Under the pieces are notes generated by a model, which saw only the letters and a list, made by a program, of their open reading frames with translations, was not told the origin of the DNA and searched no databases. This document shows positions 27,027 through 33,162 of a stretch of 33,162 bases of DNA, piece after piece; position 1 is the first letter of the stretch; each line of letters begins with the position of its first letter. The translations under genes and the position numbers were made by a program. The stretch is from the NCBI GenBank assembly GCA_022567135.1, contig JADFHP010000013.1, positions 1 to 33,162 on the forward strand, in the 5' to 3' direction. The DNA is from Chloroflexota bacterium (GTDB lineage: Bacteria; Chloroflexota; Dehalococcoidia; Lucifugimonadales; Lucifugimonadaceae).

Positions 27027-27216
27027 TTTGTTCTCCAGGCTCAATTTGAGCAGCCGTCCCCGCCTCTTACCGGCTCTCAAGCCAGTGGCAATGGCGGAGC
27101 CTATGCCGAGTGCCCGTCTGCGTCAAGGAAACTGGTGGGAGACCATCTCCGCCTCGTACGTTCTATCCATCACCTCAGCCTGATATCCGCGTACGTCCAG
27201 TGAGAGGAAAGCAGTC

Positions 27217-27567
27217 ATGTTGTTGAGAGTCGCGATCGCCGGTTTGACCCATGCGCCTGAGAGTGTGATTACCGATGCGGGGATTGAGGTGGTGCGAGGT
27301 CGGAGTGGCACGACGGAGGTGGAGCCGATCGACCCGGAGGATCCGCTCTTGAGCCTGGACAACATCATCGTGGCGTCGCAAATCGCGGGCTGGTCGCCGA
27401 CGTTCGCGGAGCAGTCCGGGCGAGGGCGCGGTCGAATGGGGCGTGTACTACGGGCGGTATTTTCCGTGCTCAGTCACGGTTCAGGAGGTGCAGGGTTCGG
27501 TCACGCATCCATTCGAACATCTTCGGCTGGTCCGACGTCGCGTACCAGAGCTGAGCTTCGAGGCTGA
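27217..27567 (+). pseudogene. 2-hydroxyacid dehydrogenase remnant
   Basis: The frame begins MLLRVAIAGLTHAPESVI, like the first strand of a D-isomer 2-hydroxyacid dehydrogenase, then after about 35 residues goes straight to EVEPIDPEDPLLSLDNIIVA followed by SQIAGWSP, which is the end of the catalytic region in that family (usually LLSLDNVILTPHIAG). The NAD-binding middle is gone, and the catalytic His of the HIAG motif is Gln. A good AGAGGAAA site remains before the ATG. After about residue 70 the frame is unlike the family and runs antisense into the APH-like gene. This fits an internal deletion. Confidence 0.6.
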
Positions 27568-28369
27568 CGTGGCACTGGTAGCAGACGATGCGCTGCTCGT
27601 AGTTTTCGATCTGGCGATTTTGCTCCTGGTAATACCGCTTGAAGCGCGCTCGCAGGTCGAGTTCCGGTGAGCCGAGATCGAGCCAGGCGACATCATAGAG
27701 AAAGTCGCCAAAGAGGGCGTTTGCCCAGTCGAGGACGGCGGTGATCTTTCCATCTTCTGCGAGGACGTTGCCCCAACCGTAGTCGGCGTGCACCAGATAG
27801 CGTTCTGACGGACAGTATTGCAGCCGTGCGTTCATCTGATCGTAGACGTGGTCGAAGAACACTCGGTCCAAGAATGAGTCATCGTACTTCGGGTTCCATT
27901 TGGCGGTCAGGAGGTATTCCGGCCATGTGGCCGAGGGGCCGATGCCATATCCATCGAAGTAGCCGTAGTTCTGGGTGTCTCGGATATCTACCTGGTGGAT
28001 CTGGTCCAGATTTTCAATCATGGCCGGGGCGAGGTTCAGGTAGTCCGATTTTTCTAGCTGGTCGAGTTGCACACCCGGGTACTTCGGGGCGATGGCGAAG
28101 TGGAATTCGTTGAACGTGCCGGTGTGGGTGACGGGAGGTACGGGGATGCCGGTAGGTGCCAGTCTGTCGGCGATGAACTGGTCCTTGGCGAGCGAAGGGG
28201 CGTGTTCGCCAGTGACGAAGCGGATGACGTAAGCCTGGCCCGTGGTTTGGAAAGAAAAGACGCGGGCGATCTGGCCGGAGCCGATCGGCTGAATCGCCGT
28301 GGGCGGCTGGTCGAATAGATCGTGGAGCAGGCCGGTGATCTGGGCGAGATCGATGGCGGGCTTGATCAC
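27470..28369 (-). CDS. Aminoglycoside phosphotransferase-like (APH/choline kinase) protein
   Basis: Kinase-fold protein of 299 aa. The N-lobe contains IGSGQIARVFSFQTTGQAYVIR with a likely ATP-binding loop and HAPSLAKDQFIADRL. The catalytic loop is HADYGWGNVL (Brenner-type HxDxxxxN, with H-A-D), and the metal Asp lies in AVLDWANALFGDFLYDVAWLD. The substrate may be a small alcohol or sugar; an antibiotic is not implied. GTG start, with only weak AG-rich sequence upstream. It is 31 bases after the MetE-like gene, last in a three-gene operon, and its 3' end overlaps the dehydrogenase remnant on the other strand. Confidence 0.87.
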   Translation of the reverse strand: MIKPAIDLAQITGLLHDLFDQPPTAIQPIGSGQIARVFSFQTTGQAYVIRFVTGEHAPSLAKDQFIADRLAPTGIPVPPVTHTGTFNEFHFAIAPKYPGVQLDQLEKSDYLNLAPAMIENLDQIHQVDIRDTQNYGYFDGYGIGPSATWPEYLLTAKWNPKYDDSFLDRVFFDHVYDQMNARLQYCPSERYLVHADYGWGNVLAEDGKITAVLDWANALFGDFLYDVAWLDLGSPELDLRARFKRYYQEQNRQIENYEQRIVCYQCHVSLEAQLWYATSDQPKMFEWMRDRTLHLLNRD

Positions 28370-28400
28370 GATAACGATCTCTGGGCGACCTCGCGCCCAA

Positions 28401-29435
28401 TTACCCGGTGAGTTCTTTGCGGATGATTTTTGCGCCCCCTACGAGGGATTCGAGTTTGCGGACGGTTAGCCAGCGGGGGACGGTGAAGAAGCCGCAGTCG
28501 GGGACGATGCCGACGCGCTCGGCGGGCGAGTTTTTGAGGACGGTGCGGATTTTGCTCGCGACCTCTTCGGGCTTCTCTGTGTAGAACGATTTCACGTCTA
28601 CGACGCCGATCATGACGTCCTTGGCTTCCGTGATCTGCTCGCAGACCTCTATGTCACGCATCTCCCGGTTGGCGAACTCGAGTACCAGCTCGTCGGCGGT
28701 GACGTCCATGATGTCGGGGAAGATGTTTGCGTAGCCGCGCTCGAAGCGGGGGCGGCTGGCGAGGTTGCCGAAGCAGATGTGGAGGCCGACGCGGGCCTTG
28801 ACGCCCTCGACGGTGCGGTTGAAGAGATCGACGTAATCCTTGACGGTGCCGCCGATGATGGAGTGTGACGGCTCGTCGATCTGGATGTGGGTGGCGCCGG
28901 CGGCCTCGAGCGCTTTCAGCTCGGCGTTGATGGGGCCGACGAACTCGTTGGCCAGCTCGAGCCGGTTCTTGTATGCGCTGGGGCGCTCGCGGATGTGGAT
29001 GGACATCGTGACCGGACCGGGGCAGGTGGCCTTGAGGTTGTGTGTGGCCTGGGATTTCGCATACTCGAACTCATCGACGATGCCGAGGCCGTCCGGGACC
29101 TTTATCTTCTCCGTGGCGACGTAACGCGGGACGGAGTCGTAGCCTTCGGGGCCGAGCTTTCGCAAAGGCTCCTGGGAGGTGAGGCCGGTCATTCGTGAGT
29201 AGAAGCTCTGGACGAACTTCCAGCGCCGCATCTCGCCGTCTGTGATGAGGTCGATGCCGGCGCGCTCCTGGTCCATGATGGCGAGTTTGACGGCGTCGTC
29301 GTATAGCTCGCGCTCGTCGGTGGGGCCGAACTCACCGTGATCGACGCGATCGAGCGATGAGTAGAGCCAGCCGGGCAGGCCGTGGCTGCCGACTACGCTG
29401 GTGGGTATGAGCGGTAGTTTTTTCTGGCCAGGCAT
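28401..29435 (-). CDS. MetE-like methyltransferase, catalytic domain only
   Basis: A 344-aa protein corresponding to the C-terminal catalytic barrel of cobalamin-independent methionine synthase, without the N-terminal barrel. The four zinc ligands of MetE are all in place: H219 and C221 (GLHICFGN), E253 (VLEFANRE) and C314 (PDCGFF). DGEMRRWKF and IQIDEPSHS match the folate and homocysteine regions. Short stand-alone MetE proteins are known from archaea and Dehalococcoides, where some use a corrinoid protein as methyl donor. The product could be methionine or another thiol methylation. It lies between a VOC and an APH-like gene. Confidence 0.88.
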   Translation of the reverse strand: MPGQKKLPLIPTSVVGSHGLPGWLYSSLDRVDHGEFGPTDERELYDDAVKLAIMDQERAGIDLITDGEMRRWKFVQSFYSRMTGLTSQEPLRKLGPEGYDSVPRYVATEKIKVPDGLGIVDEFEYAKSQATHNLKATCPGPVTMSIHIRERPSAYKNRLELANEFVGPINAELKALEAAGATHIQIDEPSHSIIGGTVKDYVDLFNRTVEGVKARVGLHICFGNLASRPRFERGYANIFPDIMDVTADELVLEFANREMRDIEVCEQITEAKDVMIGVVDVKSFYTEKPEEVASKIRTVLKNSPAERVGIVPDCGFFTVPRWLTVRKLESLVGGAKIIRKELTG

Positions 29436-29494
29436 ATCTATTCCGGTGGCTGTCGGGTGATGGGCAATTCAGATCTGATCAGGGAGATGGCATC

Positions 29495-29875
29495 TTAATT
29501 CGAGGTTGGCTTGAATATACAGAATTCGTTGCCGTCTGGATCGGCCATCACGCTGAAAGGGCCCTGGCCGTCATCACGATCTTCGAGCTTCGTGCCGCCC
29601 CGAACCTCTAACTGCTGCACGGCCTGCTCGACGTCGTCGACGTAGAGGTCGAGATGAACCCGGTTCTTGATGATTTTGTCTTCAGGGACTTGCTGCAGAA
29701 TCAATCGCGTGTCGGACGTAAGATTCCCGACTTTTACCCACCCCCTATCGGGTCGTCCCGGCTGAAAGCCAAGCAACGCACCCCAGAAAGTGGCGGCGCG
29801 CTCTATGTCACTCACGTCGATGCAAATCGCTTCCAGGCGACCTATCGCATCGCTGCTTCGTGATGACTCAGCCAT
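29495..29875 (-). CDS. VOC-family protein (Glyoxalase_6-like)
   Basis: A 126-aa VOC fold protein. RLEAICIDVSDIERAATFWG and NRVHLDLYVDDVEQAVQQLE are the two repeated halves, and VMADPDGNEFCIFKP is the usual end. Start ATG 29875 is preceded by AAGGAG about 7 bases away; a longer frame to 29968 adds unlike residues. It is the first gene of the operon with the MetE-like and APH-like genes. Substrate unknown. Confidence 0.87.
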   Translation of the reverse strand: MAESSRSSDAIGRLEAICIDVSDIERAATFWGALLGFQPGRPDRGWVKVGNLTSDTRLILQQVPEDKIIKNRVHLDLYVDDVEQAVQQLEVRGGTKLEDRDDGQGPFSVMADPDGNEFCIFKPTSN

Positions 29876-30022
29876 GTCATCTGCTCCTTGAAATCGGCTA
29901 CTGCAGCCGGCAGCGAGTAGGTTGAGCAATGGTACACCGGGCCTGGATCGCTCCCGGGTTGCCAGCATGCAGGGCGCAGCTAGAATTGCGTGGTTATATT
30001 CGAGATGCGTTGGGAGGCGTCA

Positions 30023-31180
30023 GTGGCGGGCAAGAAAGTGGTCGTGATCGGCGGGGGTTTCGGCGGCGCGGCGGCGGCGATCAAGGCGAGAGCGTCGCTG
30101 GACGCCGAGCACATCGTGACGCTGGTGGACCGGAACAGGAAGACATTCCTCTGCGGCATGAATCCGCTGTTGATCGTGGGCCAACGTGAGGTTGAGCGGT
30201 CGAGTCGTTCGCTCGGCGTGCTGGCGAATCGCGGGATCAACTTTTTGCAGGCGGAGGTGTCGTCGATCGACTACGCCGGCAAGACTGTGGACACGTCGGG
30301 TGGGACGCTGGAGTACGACTATCTCGTGATCGCGGCCGGGGCCGAATATGACTGGGACCACGTTCCGGGCTCGGCGGAGGCGTACTCGTTCTACAACATC
30401 GACACGGCGCGACGTTTGCGGCGGCGGCTCAGCCGGATCAAGAAGGGCAGGATTGCGATCGGCGTGGCCAGCGTGCCGTACAAGTGCCCGCCTGCTCCGT
30501 ATGAGGCGGCGATGTATATGGACTGGTGGTTCCGGGAGCGCGGCATTCGCGCTGATATCGAGATCGAGGTTGCGACGCCCGAGCCGGGGCCGGTGCCGGT
30601 TGCGGGGCCGGATGCGATGTCGCTGATTCGGCGGGCCCTGGACCGCAAAGGTATCGAATTGAAGACCGAGGCGCCTGTGACGGAGGTGGCGGCGGACGGC
30701 CGCGCGGTCCAGTACGGGAACGGCGATTCGAGCGACGTTGATGTTGCGGTGACGATTCCGCATCACGTCGTGGCCGGGCTGGTGCGCGGGGTTTCGAATA
30801 CTGGGCTGATTGGCGAGGGCGGCTGGGTGAAGGTGGACCCGAAGACGCTGGAAACGAATGAGGCCGGCGTTTACGCGATCGGCGACGTGAACGCGGTGCC
30901 GATGGCGAACGGCCGCGGCGTGCCGAAGGCAGGGGTGTTCGCGTCCGCCGAGGGCGAGACTGTGGGCCAGAATATTGCGGCGGCGATAAACGGCACTGAG
31001 GCGATGGACTTTCCGGGCGAGGGATACTGTTTCCTCGGGTTCAACCCCAACGTAACGGCGTTGGTGACGGGCCGCTTCATGGCTGAGGGTAAGCCGGACG
31101 TCCGGCTGACATCGCCATCGGCGCGGGGAGCGCGCAAGAAGGAGCGGTTCGAGAGGGACTGGAAGCGCTTCCGGGTTTAG
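30023..31180 (+). CDS. FAD-dependent oxidoreductase of sulfide:quinone reductase type
   Basis: Two-dinucleotide-fold flavoprotein of 385 aa. The FAD motif is VVVIGGGFGGAAAA at the N-terminus, with LVIAAGAEYDW later. VPYKCPPAPYEAA around Cys155 is the SQR/flavocytochrome c signature holding a redox Cys, and the C-terminal FAD motif is GVYAIGDVNAVP. A further Cys lies in GEGYCFLGFNPN near residue 340. It could oxidise sulfide or a related thiol to feed quinone, or be a paralogue of other function. I chose GTG 30023, since GGGAGG lies 5 bases upstream; an earlier GTG 29990 lacks one. Confidence 0.85.
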   Translation: MAGKKVVVIGGGFGGAAAAIKARASLDAEHIVTLVDRNRKTFLCGMNPLLIVGQREVERSSRSLGVLANRGINFLQAEVSSIDYAGKTVDTSGGTLEYDYLVIAAGAEYDWDHVPGSAEAYSFYNIDTARRLRRRLSRIKKGRIAIGVASVPYKCPPAPYEAAMYMDWWFRERGIRADIEIEVATPEPGPVPVAGPDAMSLIRRALDRKGIELKTEAPVTEVAADGRAVQYGNGDSSDVDVAVTIPHHVVAGLVRGVSNTGLIGEGGWVKVDPKTLETNEAGVYAIGDVNAVPMANGRGVPKAGVFASAEGETVGQNIAAAINGTEAMDFPGEGYCFLGFNPNVTALVTGRFMAEGKPDVRLTSPSARGARKKERFERDWKRFRV

Positions 31181-31211
31181 CGCCCGGCCCGCCGGGTTCG
31201 CCCTCCGCCCA

Positions 31212-31241
31212 TATAATCGGCGGAAGCCGCCGCCATATAAT
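31212..31241 (+). promoter_or_regulatory. Two direct-repeat TATAAT elements upstream of pheS
   Basis: CATATAATCGG and CATATAATTGG are direct repeats 24 bases apart, each with a perfect TATAAT (31212-31217 and 31236-31241). No matching -35 elements are seen. They may be tandem -10 sites for the pheS mRNA. Confidence 0.4.
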
Positions 31242-31265
31242 TGGCACTAACTACGCGCGCATAGC

Positions 31266-32363
31266 GTGCGCGCTTGGACACAGAGAGCATTGTCTTCACG
31301 TTCAGAAGCTTCTTCATCGTCAGAAGTTCCGTCCGAGGGCGGCACCGAGGCTTTGCGCGCCAGTGCGCTGGCTGAACTTGGCCAGGCGTCTGATGGTGGC
31401 GAACTGGATGCGTGGCGGGTCAAGTATCTGGGCCGCAAGGGCCAGCTAACCGCCATACTTCGAGGTCTGTCGAGCTTGCCGGTTGAAGAGCGAAGGACGG
31501 TGGGCGCTGCGGCGAATCAGTTGCGCGGCGCGCTCGAGGAGCAGTTGCAGGCCCGGACGGACGAGTTGCGGAATGCGTCGTCCCCCAAGGCCGAGCGGCT
31601 CGATGTCACGCTTCCGGGCAGGCGAGGCAACCGGGGCGGGCTTCATCCTGTGACGCAGACGATACGGGATATCACGGACGCGTTCGCGGCGATGGGGTTC
31701 CAGACGGTCGAGGGGCCGGATGTTGAGTGGGAGCAGTATAACTTCGACGCCTTGAACATCCCGCCTGGCCACCCGGCGCGCGACATGCAGGACACCTTTT
31801 GGTTGGACGCGCCGGAAAGTGACGCCAACGGCTCTATGCTGCTGAAAACCCAGACGTCGCCGATGCAGATCCGGATGATGGAGAAGACAGAGCCACCGAT
31901 ACGGATTGTGAGTCCCGGGCGTTGTTTCCGCCATGAAGCCACCGACGCGACGCATGAGTGGCAGTTCTTCCAGGTGGAAGTGCTGGCGGTGGACGAGGGC
32001 ATCTCATTCGCCGACATGAAGGGCACGCTGTACGAGTTCGCGCGGCGGATATTCGGTCCCGACCGCAGGGTCCGGTTCAGGGTCGACTTCTTTCCGTTTG
32101 TCGAGCCGGGAGCGGAGATGGCGATCGACTGTTTCAGGTGTGGAGGGGATGGCTGCCGCACCTGTTCGGGCTCCGGTTGGATCGAGATCATGGGCGCCGG
32201 CATGGTCCACCCGAAGGTACTCGAGGGCGTAGGCTACGACTCCGAGAAGTACACCGGTTTTGCCGCCGGCATGGGCGTCGAGCGGATCGCCATGTTGCGC
32301 CACGGCATTGACGATGTCCGCCTTTTCGCGGCGGGCGATCTCAGATTTCTTTCGCAGTTTTAG
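31266..32363 (+). CDS. pheS: Phenylalanyl-tRNA synthetase alpha subunit
   Basis: Catalytic subunit of the heterotetrameric PheRS. The N-terminal coiled coil ends in [38 protein letters not shown] and the class II motifs follow: [14 protein letters not shown] with motif 2 features, and [16 protein letters not shown], then motif 3 in [13 protein letters not shown]. An unusual Cys cluster [14 protein letters not shown] sits before GAGMVHP and could bind zinc; I recall similar inserts in Chloroflexi PheS. The start is uncertain: GTG 31266 has no ribosome-binding site, and the first 30 residues are Ser/Glu-rich and unlike the family, so a start further in is possible. Confidence 0.95.
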   Translation: MRAWTQRALSSRSEASSSSEVPSEGGTEALRASALAELGQASDGGELDAWRVKYLGRKGQLTAILRGLSSLPVEERRTVGAAANQLRGALEEQLQARTDELRNASSPKAERLDVTLPGRRGNRGGLHPVTQTIRDITDAFAAMGFQTVEGPDVEWEQYNFDALNIPPGHPARDMQDTFWLDAPESDANGSMLLKTQTSPMQIRMMEKTEPPIRIVSPGRCFRHEATDATHEWQFFQVEVLAVDEGISFADMKGTLYEFARRIFGPDRRVRFRVDFFPFVEPGAEMAIDCFRCGGDGCRTCSGSGWIEIMGAGMVHPKVLEGVGYDSEKYTGFAAGMGVERIAMLRHGIDDVRLFAAGDLRFLSQF

Positions 32364-32405
32364 CGCCTCAGGTTTCCGGCACCACAAGCACGCAAGCACC
32401 CACGC

Positions 32406-33162
32406 ATGAAAGCACCTGTTTCCTGGCTTAGAGAGTACGTTGAGATCGACCTGCCGCTGGAGGAGGTCGCTCATCGGCTGACGATGGCGGGTACGGAGGT
32501 CGCGACGATCGAGCAGACGGGATCCGAGTGGGGCCCGGTGGTCGTGGGCCATGCGCTCGAAGTGAATCCGCACCCGAACGCGGACCGGCTGAAGCTGGTC
32601 ACCGTGGAGTACGGGGGCGACGAGGGGACCGACGAGGTCGTCTGCGGGGCACCGAACGTCGCTGCCGGGCAGAAGATCGCGTACGCGGGGCTTGGCGCGA
32701 TGCTTATCGACGCGCGCAAGGGCGGCGCCGGCAAGCTGAAGCGCTCGAAGATTCGCGGCGTCGTATCGAACGGCATGGTCTGCTCAGAGCGGGAGCTGGG
32801 ACTAAGTGACGAGCACGAGGGAATCCTCGTGTTGCCCGACGACGCGCCGGTCGGCACGCCGCTGGCGGACTATCTTGGCGAGGCTGTGTTCGACCTCGAT
32901 CTAACGCCCAACCGGCCCGACTGCCTCTCGGTGCTGGGTGTTGCCCGGGAGCTGGCGGCTCTCACCGGGATGGCCATAACCGAGCCCGATCTGACGTACG
33001 CAGAAGAAGGTCCGCCGGTGGACAGCCTGGCGACGGTGCGAATTGCCGACCCTGATCTTTGTGGTCGATATACTGCCACGGTCTTGCAGAATTTGAAGCC
33101 TGGGCCGTCGCCGGATTGGCTGCAGAAGCGGCTCGCGGAACAGGGCCAGGCGTCTATCAGCA
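32406..33162 (+). CDS. pheT: Phenylalanyl-tRNA synthetase beta subunit (5' part)
   Basis: The first 252 codons of the beta subunit, cut by the window edge; a full protein is about 800 aa. It begins MKAPVSWLREYVEIDLPLEE, the standard start. The EMAP-like tRNA-binding domain (residues about 40-150) contains NPHPNADRLKLVTV and VVCGAPNVAAGQKI, and B1 domain residues FDLDLTPNRPDCLSVLGVAREL follow. It lies 42 bases after pheS with no obvious Shine-Dalgarno, and the two are surely co-transcribed. Confidence 0.95.
   Translation, partial: MKAPVSWLREYVEIDLPLEEVAHRLTMAGTEVATIEQTGSEWGPVVVGHALEVNPHPNADRLKLVTVEYGGDEGTDEVVCGAPNVAAGQKIAYAGLGAMLIDARKGGAGKLKRSKIRGVVSNGMVCSERELGLSDEHEGILVLPDDAPVGTPLADYLGEAVFDLDLTPNRPDCLSVLGVARELAALTGMAITEPDLTYAEEGPPVDSLATVRIADPDLCGRYTATVLQNLKPGPSPDWLQKRLAEQGQASIS

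Overview
This window looks like chromosomal DNA from a GC-rich bacterium. The best guess is an uncultivated Chloroflexota lineage of the Dehalococcoidia/SAR202 type. That placement is inference. It rests on a T-box-controlled ileS of the divergent HHAW type, a PheS with an internal Cys cluster, a short stand-alone MetE-like protein, tandem TPP enzymes, and the mix of GMC oxidoreductase, VOC and sulfatase-related genes. No rRNA, tRNA, CRISPR array, integrase or transposase was seen.

Layout. 1-3470: ileS on the minus strand, running off the left edge, behind a T-box leader. 3609-4783: a lipoprotein with two copies of one domain, then a terminator. 4806-7943: a minus-strand cluster of a 1-Cys peroxiredoxin, a short CGYC thioredoxin-like frame, and a cobalt-type nitrile hydratase (beta, alpha, activator); its upstream region holds a strong hairpin and a promoter/operator-like palindrome. 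7944-11273: two tandem acetolactate-synthase-like TPP enzymes of equal length. 11407-12620: a sulfatase remnant translationally overlapping a beta-lactamase-fold hydrolase. 12607-16111: GMC oxidoreductase, dhaL and dhaK on the minus strand, with a small membrane-protein gene between dhaL and dhaK on the plus strand.

16235-21742 is the replication and housekeeping core: fmt (minus), dnaA (apparently from a CTG start), a 340-bp gap with DnaA boxes that is the likely oriC, then obg-nadD-pyrE. A small family of palindromic repeats follows. gyrB (21968-24529, minus) has a clear promoter, but a good intrinsic terminator lies about 30 bases after the predicted start of transcription and before the gene, which suggests control by premature termination. 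24901-29875 is accessory metabolism: a small lipoprotein, a Gfo/Idh oxidoreductase with a VOC protein, a dehydrogenase remnant, and an operon of VOC, MetE-like and APH-like genes. 30023-33162 holds an SQR-like flavoprotein, pheS and the 5' part of pheT.

The most interesting points are the putative gyrB attenuator, the nitrile hydratase/peroxiredoxin cluster with its unexplained leader region, and two gene remnants (sulfatase, 2-hydroxyacid dehydrogenase) that each keep their ribosome-binding site, start and C-terminal end while lacking the middle. All family assignments were made by reading motifs; no database search was possible.
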